A stretch of DNA of 64,000 bases, from assembly GCA_029747015.1 (NCBI GenBank), contig JAKOGI010000001.1, positions 1,941,001 to 2,005,000 on the forward strand. Direction: 5' to 3'. The DNA is from Carnegiea gigantea. Lineage: Eukaryota; Streptophyta; Magnoliopsida; Caryophyllales; Cactaceae. Under the pieces are notes generated by a model, which worked only from the letters and a program-made list of their open reading frames with translations, was not told where the DNA came from and did not search any database. Both the position numbers and the translations under genes were made by a program. This document shows, in pieces, positions 12,721-24,168 of this stretch (position 1 is its first letter; the number at the start of each line of letters is the position of its first letter).

Positions 12721-15513
12721 AAAGAACAAGACAAAATAAAATAAGATAATGAGTCAAAAAAAAAAAAAGAAGAAGATAAACCAACATAAGTCGGGTGAAA
12801 ATCAAAACCAACCCCCAAAAATCTCACACCTCTCCTCTGCCCCTCTCTGCCTTGCCCTGACACCCGACCCCCATCCCCCCCCCCTTCGCGTCTGCCTTCG
12901 CTGGCCGCCGAGCAGCGGCTTCGTCATCGACTGTCAGTGGCTCGTCGACCGTCCAAACTACCAGGCAGACCTCCCATGGCGCCACCATCACGCCAAGCCT
13001 GCTCTGCTCCCTCTCTCCTTGTTCTGCCGGTTCTCGCCAGCCCTATTCGGGCCCCACCGGTCGTCACCGGCCGAAGTTGGCCATCCCAACGCCACCGCCC
13101 GCCGCCCGACGCCACCGACCCGTCACCAGCACCTCCATCTCCTCCTCCTTAATCTTCCTCCAAATTGGTGTGAGAAGGTAAAAATCCTAAGCTTTCATGA
13201 TTTGATTTATGATGTTTTTGTGATTGAATTGAGTAATAATCAGTGTATTCATGCCAAGTGAGCATCAATTTGTAAATTTTCTAGATTTTGGGGCATGAAT
13301 TGAATGAGGAGGATTGTGAAATGTGTCATGAATGGAGGTTTGGTGATTATATTGGATTTTAGTTGTTCTTGTTGAGTAAATGATATTTAGATTGATTTTC
13401 ATGAATAATCGAATAAAAGTAGAGGATTCTGCATGTTGGATGCTTGACTTGAATTGTGGATTGAGAGATTTGGAGTAGTGTGGTGAGTGAGGATTTGGGA
13501 ATTATAATTGATTTTAGTTTGTTTATGATGATTTACTGCTTTGAGGCTCATTTTAACTGCTTTGAGGCTCATTTTAATGAATGACTAAATGAAATCAGTA
13601 AGTGATAAACATTGAATGTATATGCCTCGCTATGAGTGGTCATTAGGGTTCGAAGATTAGTGAAAAAAGCTTGGTTTGATTATGCTAGTTTGATGATGTT
13701 AAGATCAATCTGAATGCATATTTGGATGAAATTGTACGTTATATGTTGGGTGCGTGATTATGGCCATACACTTGATGGAGTAGGGTTATAGCCTAATTGA
13801 AGCTTTAATTAAATGTCAATGCGTTTTGAAGTAAAATAAGGTGACATACATGTGCAAGATAATTGTTTCAATGTCATGGAGGTATTTGATGTCGTGGGCA
13901 GGAGTTTGGGGTAAGTTAAAGTAAAAATTTAGTGGAGCTGCCTTGATAATTTTACATGAAAATGAGAGGCATGTGAGTGGGATTTAGTGAGGTATGTGGG
14001 TATGCCCAGAACATAGACATGAGAGTTTTAGGGCTGCAAGTTAAATATAATACAAGCTTAATTATGGTTAGTTTGGTGGCGTTAAGTGCATTATGAAGGA
14101 ATAATTAAATGAAATTATGAGGATTAGGTGTTAGAATGTTGTAAATTTGGTGTGTGTTATTGTCATAGTTGGTGATACAAAGTTCTATGTTTAAGTAAAG
14201 TTTAAGCTTAATCATTCGACTGCTTCAAAATATCTAAGCGAGCCTTGGGTGAAATCTGAATGAAAAGCTTAATGCATAACGACAGCTCGAAGAAAGAATC
14301 AATAATTGTTATAATAACATTAATAATGGTTATAAAGGTGGCCATAAATCAACGATGCAATAATAAGTATTAATAACAGTGATTCATAATGACATTAATG
14401 CTAATCCTGTAATGAAATAGCGATAGTCGCAAGCTTAGTGATGGTGATAATGTCGTTATTCACGAGCACAAGGCGAATTACCCCCTTTAACCAAACATTA
14501 GCAGTGTAAAAGAGAGGTTGACAGCCTTTAAAATGTTCATTAAGTTGAGAAAATTTAATAGAGCTCTTAGTCCCGCACTAATTGGAAATAACACAATTTC
14601 ATAATTGAAGCAGGAATGAGGTCACCTCTGTCGTTTCGAATTGCAAATGCACATTCTCCAATATAAAGGAGAGAGAATCTCAAAGACCAGGTACGTACAT
14701 TGCCTATATTCTTCAAAAATTCACAAGGTTCTCACAAATGAAAAATTAATACAAGATTTATTTAATGAACCGATTTTTCAATGTTTTGTCACATAAACAA
14801 GTGGCCCCGCCAATTATCAATCATCAGGGCTTGTGCCCATCAATTATCAGGGCTTATGCCCATCAATATACCCGCGCGCGGCGTCAACTCAGGCTTCTCG
14901 ATCGGCTTGGGGGGTGAGCACCCAAAGTATGATCGTTTCAAGACGTACGTCGGCTAAGGGGTCCACTTCCAGATAGTAATCAGCAAATCAATTTTACCGA
15001 TACATTCTCTCTCTCCTGTTTGCAAAACAAAATATTTTAAAATGCGGCTGGCCCAACTTCTTTAACGTAAGACTTATTTTACTGCATAGGAATGTACGTG
15101 CTGAGCTTCGACTCATCATTCGCATGTTTTCATATTTTCTGTTTAGGTATGAGAAGTATTGAACAGTTGTCCTCCTGATAAGGCGGAAGGTAGCAAAAAT
15201 GGACGTTACTGAACGTTAGCTAGTCAACGCTCACAGTGATGATAGGTATCTTGAGAATTGTTTATTATTTTTATTATTTTGAAACTTCGAGGGTGACAAT
15301 GCTTGGTAACGGTATGCTAAGTTATCAAGAGTATTCTGAACTGTATGAGCAACCAGACATTTTGTTGGGTAATTCCAAGGCTCGGTAAATCAGTTAACCT
15401 TGTTCCATCATGGAACGGCGGTAATGCCTCCAATCAAAGACTTCCGCTGTAAATCAATAGTAATTAGGCGATTAAGTTACAGTAATCAGTCATTAACAAT
15501 TGGGGGCGTTACA
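12359..15513. mobile_element. Solo LTR, probably Ty3/gypsy (Tekay/Del-like)
   Basis: The 3155-bp block begins TGTAACGGCCCG and ends GGGGGCGTTACA (TG...CA with a longer inverted terminus). It is flanked by the identical 5-mers GCAAA at 12354-12358 and 15514-15518. There is no second LTR, primer site, gag or pol, so this is a solo LTR, the usual product of LTR-LTR recombination. It holds a (TA)n tract at 12664-12717, followed by a C-rich stretch at 12800-13150 that looks like a leader. The clade is inferred from size and the TGTAACG terminus only. Confidence 0.85.
12664..12717. repeat. (TA)n microsatellite inside the solo LTR
   Basis: About 27 TA units lie just upstream of the C-rich leader-like part of the LTR. 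They may act as a TATA region for LTR transcription, which is inference. Confidence 0.9.
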
Positions 15514-16275
15514 GCAAACGTAGTCTAAGATTTAGGTAAGGTAAGAAACTAGAAATAGAGTTTATTAATGGCATGCATGTAATTTTGTTAAACTTTTGGA
15601 TAATATTGTAATTTCCACAAACAGCTATTTCCAAAAGGCTAATAGAAATTGTTGTTTGAAAAAGAGCTGTTTGGGACAAAGCAGCTCTTTCAAACAATTA
15701 TTTACCAAACACCTCTTTAATTGTTTGACTTAGTCAAAACAGCTAAAGTCTCTTCAAACAGCTCTATTTTCTTCAAACAGCTATGTTACCAAACACTCCC
15801 AATATAGGTTAATTAGTCTTTTGAAATGTACAATATTCTAAATATTTCTATGTCATATAAATTCCAATTATTACTAAAAAGGAAATTAAGTTAACGTTAA
15901 ACAAAAATATTGTGACAATAAATATCAAATTTTGGTGAAGATGTAAATGTAATTCTATATCTTTCAGAAGCCACAATTTATAATTCATACTTCATGTTGG
16001 AAAAAAAAAATGCAATAAAAACAATTACATTGTTAAAAAAAATAATGAAATTATGTCATAGGCATAAGTGAAATTTTATCAAGTAGCCTATCTATTTTCA
16101 AAAACAGATAATATAATCAGTTAAGTTAAACAGTTAATACAATCAGCTAACAACTAATAACTATCAGCTGATTGCCAAACAAGGTCCTTAACTAGTACAT
16201 ACAAAATTGAGGACCCTTCAACTATGGAGTGGAGTATAACTAATGCCTGTAAATTGTAAAACTAAGCAACTTTAA

Positions 16276-16491
16276 GGGACTGTTCGTTTCGTGGGTAAAT
16301 TGAGGTGGATAAAAGGGTGAAGTGGGTTGAAGTAGGTTGAGGTAGGTTAAAGTGGGTTAAATTTTTTTATGTGATAAATTAAACTTGGTTAAAATAATGG
16401 AAGTGGGTTAAAGTAAGTTAAAGTGGATTGAAGTAGGTTAAAGTAAATCGAGATTGGTATTTAAGAATTGACCTACAAAAAGAACAGATTC
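16276..16491. mobile_element. PIF/Harbinger-like MITE, TAA target duplication
   Basis: It begins GGGACTGTTCGTTTCGTGGG and ends in the degenerate inverse (ACCTACAAAAAGAACAGATTC). It is flanked by TAA at 16273-16275 and 16492-16494. The interior consists of GTGGGTTGAAGTAGGTTGA-type words shared with the other family members in this window. Confidence 0.75.
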
Positions 16492-16657
16492 TAAATATGT
16501 GCAAGCTAATTCAGACAGGAATCTCCATTGTCCCCAAAGCCACACAAATACACACAATCACAAGTGAACCGAAGTCAGCACTTAGCACTATGGCATGTGC
16601 TGATGTGCGTCATACTCATTTCCTAAAACTGGTTTCAATAGCTTAGCTACAAATTAA

Positions 16658-17248
16658 GAGCACTCCCAACGGGAGTCTCGCAGGCCCAAAATCCAGGGTG
16701 GCAGGCGGGCGGGCTGGAGGGAAGACCTGCATTCGTGGGCTCGCACGCCGAGACCCGTGGGACGGCTCACCTGCACGAGACAATCTCGGCCCATTTTTTC
16801 TTTTTTTTGGGTGTTTTTTTGCTGTTCTTTATGTTTCTTTTTTTGGATTTTTTTGTTTTCTTTTTCTTATTTTTTTATTTTTATTAGTTTTTTTGTTTTT
16901 GGATTGTTCAATATTTTTATTTCTTTATTTATTTATTGGGTTTTTGAAAAGAAGTTGTATTTTTTTAAAAAAAATTTGTTGTATGAGTTGTATTATCAAA
17001 TTATTATGTGCATATTATTTTTTCCAAAATTAATAAACCCAAACAACTAACCAAAACAAAAATAATAAACCAATTAAATTGGCTTTGGTGTGGGTCCATT
17101 AGTATTATTTTATTTAGTGAGTCAAAGTGGTGACTCTTGTATTGGAGAGAGTGAGGATTGTGAGATAAAAAGTTAGAGAGAAGGTTGATGTGACAATAAT
17201 AGGTCCCCACCCGTGAGCCAAAAAATTAGCTCACGGCTGGGAATGCTC
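16658..17248. mobile_element. MITE with GAGCA(C/T)TCCCA termini, TAA target duplication
   Basis: The left end GAGCACTCCCAAC mirrors the right end (inverse of GGCTGGGAATGCTC). TAA flanks both sides (16655-16657, 17249-17251). The 3-bp TAA duplication suits PIF/Harbinger. The left part is GC-rich and the middle is T-rich. The open frames in it are low-complexity. Confidence 0.7.
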
Positions 17249-17266
17249 TAACAAACCTAGCCTGAG

Positions 17267-17932
17267 CTAGAAGGCTGCGTCGAGAGCTTCCGTCAAAAAG
17301 AGAAGCTCATTATCCGCACAAGAGGCACAGCAGTCTCCATTATCCGAGCTGCAGCTGCACGGACCCCCCCTTCTACTCCTCCTCCTCGCAATCTCCTCCT
17401 GTGACACCAATGATGATTCAAGCACAAGAACCTTAATCGCTATCTCCAAAGTCCAAGGCTTGGCACCTTCTCCGAGCTCATCAAACATCAGAGTCCCAGA
17501 CTGATCATTCACTACATTAAGAGCAACCCATTTCTGAACTTCCATGCTTGGTGCATCTAGAACATTCTTCCATGCCACCTCAGCACTGGCGAGGAGGTGA
17601 GAATGGGACCCACCAATGGCTTTCTCCAGAAACCTGGGCCTCAAGTTGGGTCTCCATCGAAGCTCGAAAACTATGCTCTCTTCCCTTAGCTTGCTCAATG
17701 GGTCCTCCGTGCTGTTGCATACTAGAGAAAAGCTCTCATTCCAGAATAGATAGTCACCATTTTCCACAGGAATTACTGACTCGTGGGTGTCCAGCTGAAT
17801 TCTCCTGCTGTTTCCTGTAGAGAGGCAGCATCTGATAAAGAGGCCGCCCTTTTGCTTTGTTTCTATGTTTTTAGCTCCGAGTACACGTAGCTCGCATCTA
17901 AGAGATGAGGAGGTAGAATTAATAGCAGCCAT
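17267..17932 (-). CDS. C2-like (CaLB-type) domain protein, single exon
   Basis: The frame gives 221 residues from the ATG at 17932. An in-frame ATG at 18064 lies upstream of the likely TATA box (18011-18018), so I use the internal start. Residues about 10-135 look like a divergent plant C2/calcium-dependent lipid-binding fold: LRCELRVLGAKNIE, then LFIRCCLSTGNSRRIQLDT, FWNESFSLVC, and a later LLASAEVAWKNVL strand. The acidic calcium-binding loops of classic C2 domains are not obvious, so binding may be calcium-independent. The tail has a basic stretch (RRRSRRGG, 183-190) followed by a Cys cluster (PCSCSSDNGDCCASC) that could be lipidated or bind metal; this is inference. No signal peptide is seen. 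Confidence 0.75.
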   Translation of the reverse strand: MAAINSTSSSLRCELRVLGAKNIETKQKGGLFIRCCLSTGNSRRIQLDTHESVIPVENGDYLFWNESFSLVCNSTEDPLSKLREESIVFELRWRPNLRPRFLEKAIGGSHSHLLASAEVAWKNVLDAPSMEVQKWVALNVVNDQSGTLMFDELGEGAKPWTLEIAIKVLVLESSLVSQEEIARRRSRRGGPCSCSSDNGDCCASCADNELLFLTEALDAAF

Positions 17933-18010
17933 AAGGATACGAAGAAGCAAAGAGAAGCAGAGAGAATTTGTATTTGTTGGCCTCTTGTCAGTTTGGAGGC
18001 AATAGGCATG

Positions 18011-18018
18011 TATATATA
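18011..18018 (-). promoter_or_regulatory. Probable TATA box of the C2-like gene
   Basis: CTATATATA read on the minus strand, about 80 bp upstream of the chosen ATG at 17932. It decides against the upstream ATG at 18064. Confidence 0.6.
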
Positions 18019-18146
18019 GCAGAAGATGATATATAGATGGTGGCTCAGTTTCTCTACTTCCCACAGAGCTGAAAAGGCTAAGTTGGGCAATTCCTTTCAG
18101 CTTGGACTACAATGGACTAAAGCAGAGTGTATTTTTAAATTATCCT

Positions 18147-18166
18147 CCCCCCCCCCCCCCAAAAAA
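18147..18166. repeat. C14-A6 homopolymer block
   Basis: Fourteen C followed by six A, the same arrangement as at 6566 and 41919. Confidence 0.9.
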
Positions 18167-18189
18167 TCAAATAGAGTAGTAGATAATTA

Positions 18190-18511
18190 GGGCCTGTTCT
18201 TTTCGTGGGTCAATTGCTATTTCAACCTACTTCAACCCACTTCAACCAACTTCAACCCACCCCCATCATAATTTTAATAATTTGTAAAGTATCATGTGAG
18301 ATTTAATAATTCTTGCACCAAAAAGTTCAGTATACTACTTTTTGGTAAATTATCGTACTTTGGAATAGTCTTATTTTTGTATTTTTGTATTTTTTTAGTT
18401 TTTTATTTTTAAATTTTTAAATTTAAATTTTTTGTATTTAATTTTTGTATTTTGTATTTTTTATTTAATTTTTAAAATTTCAAAAAAATAAAAAATAAAA
18501 AATGAAAAATG

Positions 18512-18542
<31 letters not shown>

Positions 18543-18785
18543 ATAAAAAATAAAAAAAAGAATTAACAAAAATTCCACAAAATTTCGATAACTTCATAAA
18601 TTATCACACATTAATTACATTCTCATTATTTTAACCCACTTCAACCCACCACATAAAAAATATACCAACTTTAACCTACATCAACCCACTTCAACCTACT
18701 TTAACCCACCTCAAAAAAAAAAATACCAACTTCAACCAACTTCACCCTTTTACCTACCTAATTTACCCACGAAAAGAACAGGCCC
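18190..18785. mobile_element. Intact PIF/Harbinger-like MITE, TTA target duplication
   Basis: The terminal inverted repeat GGGCCTGTTCTTTTCGTGGG is matched perfectly by its inverse at the right end. TTA flanks it at 18187-18189 and 18786-18788. Inside the termini are runs of TTCAACCCAC-type words. The centre (18370-18560) is a T-rich arm facing an A-rich arm, so the single strand folds back. This 596-bp copy is the reference for the family in this window. Confidence 0.88.
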
Positions 18786-18788
18786 TTA

Positions 18789-19642
18789 GTAGTTTTAGTA
18801 TAAACAGATACAACTAGTCTTTATTTAATTCAAAGGTAATGGTGCTATATCTAACCCTGCAACACACCACATAGGAAGGCATTGTCCGTTACAGATTTTT
18901 TGAATTGTATATATTGTGGTTGCTTTCTGCTATGTATTATGCCTAAGGCGGCAGACTTTGAATTTGTAGTGGCATCTAGGTAAGAATCAAGTCTTCTGGC
19001 AATCATTCAATATACTATGAATTATGGAATATGATTGGTGATCAGTGGATTATGATCATGGAGAAGTTAAAAGGGATATCAAAATAACCCTTCTGAATCC
19101 TGAAGGCTCAAATGTCCAAAAATGACCCCCTCCATTTGGAGGAGTTGATTCAGTCAGTTTGAGTTTTTCAACAGTGGTGGTGGTTGATGGTAGTTGATTT
19201 GCTTCTACCAATATTCACTCGACACCTGGCAGGCCACCAAGCCAATATGCCAATCTTGGAAAGAAACAGACAAAAAAGATCAAGAAAATAAACCCACAAT
19301 CTCAGCAGTTTCTTCATCCAATTAAGCTCCCACTATAGCCATACAGGTAATTTTGAAGGAATTTTATGGGCATGGCCATCACAACACCATTTCATCCACC
19401 ATTCTAACGAGGTATCTATTAAAACCCTTTAAAAAAGGGAAATTATCGCATGCGAAGGTATTAACATAAAGTCATCTCAATCAGACTAGTCATAGACTCA
19501 TAGTGGTCTTAGAAAAGCTGTTTCTAAGATAGTTGTCTTATACAATATGCAATAATAATGCAATCTAAGAGCAACAACATTAGTACGCACTCAGCATAAA
19601 TATTTTATAAACATTAGTAATAGTGTTCCAGACATTAATTAC
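18789..19642. other. Intergenic, nothing recognised
   Basis: No domain-bearing frame and no inverted repeat. Flanked by two copies of the Harbinger-like family. Confidence 0.5.
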
Positions 19643-19759
19643 TTAGGCTTTGTTCTTTTCGTGGGTAAATTAGTTGGATAAAAGGGTGAAGTAGGTTGAT
19701 GTGGGTTGAGATAGGTTGAAGTTAGTATTTTTTTTTTGAGGTGGGTTGAAATAGGTTGA

Positions 19760-21450
19760 TGTTAAACTTAGGAGTACTTACCCACAAGAGATGGGATGAA
19801 TTGTAGTGTTCGATTTTCGCGTACTTACTGACAAACACCCTTTTGATTGCAGAGGTTGTTCTTGAATTACAAACAACCTTCTGACTTGTTTGCACCAGAT
19901 GTTTTCAATTTGCTCAAAGGCGAAAATCAACAAAATAAATGCGGAAATAAAGCACACACAATTTTTCCGTGGAAAACACCTCTAGCCCAACTGAGGTGTG
20001 AAAAACCACGACCTACCTCGTGTAGGATTTAACCACTTTCACTAACGGGCTTCACACGTTACAAATGTAACACACCTTGTTACAACTTGCAACCACGTAA
20101 CCTTCTTTTCTAAGAAAGGTTACACCACGTCCAAATCTCACCAGATTGGACACGTCCAAAGTCCACACGACTGAGGACCACTCACTCACTTTTCTGATCC
20201 AAGATCAGGGTTACAAAACACCTTACGGGGGTGCTTCTGATTTAAGCAGATGTAAGGTACAATGAGGTCCTAGTATGCCAATATCTTGAAAGCTCAGCTT
20301 AAACACAACTTGTCTCGGTTTTTCTTTTCTCAAGAGTAGCTCGAAAAATTCTTCTCACTAGAAAAACCACTTTTGCACTTCTCCCTTTTTGCGTATGTTG
20401 TGTATGTTTCTCGTTTTTTCTTCCCTCTGAATGGGAGTGAAATGTTGAGTTTTTAAACAAAAAATCCAACGGTCAAAAACAAGGAGAAGTGATAAAATCA
20501 GCTATGTTTAGCAAAGAGAGATTTTTGCTTAGCACAGAGAATTCCAACGGCTAAAAGATCCAATAGGATAGAGTTTCCTAATATTGTAGGGATTTGATTT
20601 TGGAAGATAAAAGACTATCTTTTCCCCTTAAAAATAGCCGTGAAATACCTGGAAAAGAATGTCAGCTTGAATTTTGAATTAATCACTTTCCAAAGGATAA
20701 GAGAGAAATATTTTCGGTTTTGGTAAATATTTTCCAAAATCAGTTTTGCAAATCTCCCAAGTGATTTTCATATCAAAAGATTTCCTACAGCTTAAATTGC
20801 TGTCTTGGAATTTTATCAAAATATATTAGAACTTTTGGCCAACCAAAATAAGTTTTCCAAAGTGACCGGGTTTGGCCGTTGCAGTTCAGAAACACCCTAG
20901 GTACCCTGTTTACAGGGTTGTTCAAACTTGGTGTTCTGAAGCAAATAGCGCAACCAATTCAAGAGTGGTTAGTTAGAGACTTTTCAAGATTGGCTTATTA
21001 ACAAGAGCCTAAAAAATAAAACCTAAATTACCCAAGACATCTTGTTGTAGATCCAGTTATCTTGTTCAAGACGACTACGCTGCCCCAACCACCTAGACCA
21101 ACCTGTTTGCCAGGTTGTTCTTGTATCGCTTGAGTTCAGAAAGGCCTATTTGCTAGATTGTCCTTGAAACACCTAACCTGTTTGCCAGGTTGTTCTTGTA
21201 TTGCTTGAGTTCAGGAACTGAGATTAACACACAATCAACTCATCGAGGTGGTGTTCTTGACTTGAGCGTGAGTCATCAAGGTATGAGACCTGTTCTTAAG
21301 ACTTGTTCTCAACATTCAGCAAACAAGTTAAGACGCATATTGAAAATAACAGTGTATGCCTGTTTGGAGAACTTTGTTTGGAGCAACATTACTTAAGAGC
21401 ATTTTACACTTGGGTTTGTTGTCATCAAAACTGAATATACTAATTCAACA
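19760..21450 (-). repeat. 3' LTR of the Sirevirus (left copy on the + strand)
   Basis: 1691 bp, TGTTAAACTT...AATTCAACA on the + strand. It contains short palindromes: ACCCTG-TTTA-CAGGGT near 20896, and ACCTG-TTTGC-CAGGT near 21105 and 21178. The last two sit in a repeat with a spacing of about 75 bp. Confidence 0.93.
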
Positions 21451-21626
21451 ATTTCCCCCTTTTTGATGATGACAAACCAAGTGTCCATATTAAAAAAAAT
21501 GAATGCTGATAGGGATCCACGTAGGTACAAGGAGTTAGAGGTCAACCCACCCTATCGAGTCAAGGTCAGGCTCATTCGTCATACTTTGTCAATAGGTTAC
21601 ACTATTCTTCCCCCTTTTGGCATCAT
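21451..21626 (-). promoter_or_regulatory. Polypurine tract, present twice
   Basis: In element orientation AAAAAGGGGGAAAT abuts the 3' LTR (21451-21464 region). A second tract reading GATGCCAAAAGGGGGAAGAA lies about 150 bp upstream (21604-21626). Multiplied polypurine tracts are a described Sirevirus feature. Confidence 0.75.
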
Positions 21627-21770
21627 TAAAAAGCAAGAACAACAGGATGGTTGCAAGAAAAGCATATAAAGCATTGCAAATAGATATTTCATTGCAAAGA
21701 AAAGTAGTACAATGCCAAAACAACAAAACTAAGAGAGGAGGAGGAGGAGACTAGAGACCAGCCTAGACAA

Positions 21771-23647
21771 TCAGGGAGCAGGGGGTGGTTTCGTTTGCAG
21801 AGGAGGAATGCTAGGGGCAAGGGTGGAGAGAAGGGCAAGCAAATCTTCATGACGTTTGGCGGAGAGGGCTTGTTCCTCAGCAAGAGCAGCCTTGACGGCG
21901 GAGAGCTCATCCTTGAGGCGAGCATTGTCCTCAAGAACAGCCTCAACCTTGATGGAAGGTTGCCCAAAAATAGGTGGTCGAGGTGATCGACGACCCTGTT
22001 TGGAGACTGACCCTTCGCCAACCTTATAGCCACACCCTAGCAGGGTGTCAATCCCAATCTCATCAATGATTTGGGCCGTCACTCTCCGTGTGAGCGCTAT
22101 CCCAAAGTGCTCAAACACCCTTTTCAGCAGAAACCCATAGCCAAGATCATGGGCTCGGGTGGTGTTCGCAATTCGCCCTATGTGGCGAATCATGATTGCA
22201 GGGAGGTTTATTGGTTCCTCCCGATCCAGTAGGTCCACCAGACATTGATCGAAGGCATCTGCTGAGTTTCGCCCTTGACCTCGCGGATTATGTTCTTGAT
22301 GGTGAACATAAACAGTAGTTGGTGCAGGGAGGTCATTTCACCCTTCTTAACCGAGAGAGGTGTTCTCAGGCCCTGTTTCTGACTGAGGCGTTTGGACACC
22401 TCTAGGAGCCTGGCTGTTGCCAGGGCAGTCTTGTCTTCCCTCACATACACAGCAAAGCCTTGTGAGGGCACCCCCAATATTTTCCCAAGTGTGGGCGCAT
22501 CAACCTTAATGCCTTGCCCATTCACAAAACTTGTCACCACCCCTTTCGTGACACTGCAGTTGGCGTAAAACTCAGCCAACTCAGGCACAGAACACCCCAA
22601 CTGGGTGTTTGCAAACAAGTCGAGCCAGCCTTGGACTCGCAACTTGTTCAGGAACACCCCCAGACCCTGTTCCTCGAAAAAACGTACATTTACTGTCTTC
22701 CCTCTGACGACATTGCGCTTAAGCAATTGCGCATGCTTGTCAGACATAGGAGAGGGAGTGGACTTCTTTGGGCGTTTGGGAGGAGGAACAGAGGTGGTAG
22801 CGTCTGGTAGGAGAGCTGTTCTGGGCTTTCTTTTGAGGGGTGAGTTTGCAGGAGAGGGCTTCACAGCAGGTTTAGAAGTTGATTTTTGAGGGGCTTGATC
22901 TTCAGAGGACTCGGAGAACACCGGTGTCCCCTGTTTGAAAGAGGTGTTCTCAGAGTCAGAACTCGAGAACCCCTCGGTAGAAGAAGAGGAAATCTCCTCG
23001 ATGATTGGAGCAGAGGGTTTGGAGATACGGGGAGCGGATTGAAAAGCTATTCTTGCAGATTTGCGAGAAGGCTTGGAGGATTTTGGAGAAGAGGGAGTTT
23101 GAGAGGGCTGAGACCTTGGTTGTGGCCTTGTTCTTGGCGTTCTGCTGCGCTTGGCCACTATTTTCACCATTTTCCTTTTCTCGCCGGTTTGAGCAACCGG
23201 AGTAGTGAGTTCAGCCTCAGGGAGAGAATCCTTCTCCTGACTCTCCTCTGATGTCTCATTCGAATTCCCTCGAAAATCGACATTCAGATCCTCCACACAC
23301 ACGGCGTCAAAAGAGTCTTTCCCTGTTTCTGGCACTGTTTCAGGAAACAGCCCAAAAGAACAGGGTTCGAAATTATCACTAAACCCTTCAGGGGTTTCCA
23401 AGATTTTGTCTTGAGGCCCCGATGGTGCACCCTCCGACTCTACTTTAATGGGACATGCAACTGACCCCACAAGAAACACCAATTCCCTTCCACAATTGAA
23501 GGGAATATCGTCCATCCCTATCCCGACTGACTTTAGGAACAAGCTTTTCAGAAATCTGAAAGGCTTGTACAGGATTGGGCGAGGGGGAGCAGGGATTGAG
23601 GACGCAAGAACCAGGGCTTTTGAGTGAGAGGTGTTGTTGGAAGCCAT
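21771..23647 (-). pseudogene. Env-like extra ORF of the Sirevirus, frameshifted
   Basis: Two overlapping frames: 22208-23647 (479 codons) and 21771-22238 (155 codons). They are out of phase, so the original product is broken near 22208-22238. The first 300 residues are Ser/Pro/Lys-rich and low-complexity, with basic patches such as KRKPRT and PPKRPKKS. Residues about 310-479 form a compact domain with RVQGWLDLF and ELAEFYANC motifs, as in the plant proteins called envelope-like or putative plant transposon protein. The second piece ends in a probable coiled coil (EAVLEDNARLKDELSAVKAAL). No convincing signal peptide or membrane anchor is seen, so an envelope role is not supported by sequence alone. 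Confidence 0.7.
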
Positions 23648-24168
23648 TGTTGCTAGAGGAGAGAGATTAGGGTTTAAGGCTGTTTGCAGGGTTTGCTTTT
23701 GAGCGAGATGAAGTCAGGTGAAAAGAAGAACTGAGAACAGGGCATTTAAAGAGAGAGAGAGCACCTAAAATCTTTTAAAGATCTCTAGGTTTGCAACGGG
23801 TGAGAACATTAAAGGCGTGTGCCTTGGTAAGGAGGAAGGTTTAAAGAAAACACATTCCCATATGTATCGAACAACCAAGGGACGTACCTGTTCTTTCCGT
23901 TCGATCAAGATACCTGCCTGTTCTTCGCCGTTTGATCTTGATTTTACTCATTGGTACTAGGGGTGGCAGAGCTGCTCCAGTGATCCTTAGTACATCCCCT
24001 TATGCTGCACTCTTTGTATGAATTAAAAAAAAACGCACGCAATTCGAGTGTATGCACTCATTGTACATAAATCACATCAGTTGCTAATAAGATTTGCAAA
24101 CAAGGGGAGAGAACAGAGTGTAGAGGTTGTTTTTACCACACCTAGTTCATGTCTTGGAAACAAGTATC

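Larger units (their letters stand above)
11780..16193. mobile_element. Inverted-repeat element split by a solo LTR
   Basis: The left arm (11783 on: GCCCTATTTGGTAATTAGCT) pairs with the right end (to about 16193), whose inverse reads GGACCTTGTTTGGCAATCAG. The arms are rich in AGCTGTT words. Without the solo LTR at 12359-15513 plus one target copy the element would be about 1.25 kb. A 21-bp direct repeat at 12275-12295 and 15546-15566 flanks the insertion. No target duplication for the outer element was found and no transposase is seen. Confidence 0.5.

Noticed and set aside
12749..13261. Open frame of 170 codons rich in Pro, His and Arg
   Set aside because: It lies wholly inside the solo LTR, starts in a poly-Lys run after the (TA)n tract and has no domain. 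The C-rich leader-like composition explains it.
16698..17050. Overlapping frames of 111 and 97 codons
   Set aside because: Inside a MITE with TAA target duplications; Phe/Leu-rich low complexity from a T-rich stretch.
17933..18064. Upstream in-frame start adding 44 residues to the C2-like protein
   Set aside because: It lies upstream of the probable TATA box, and the extra residues do not resemble the family's N-terminus.
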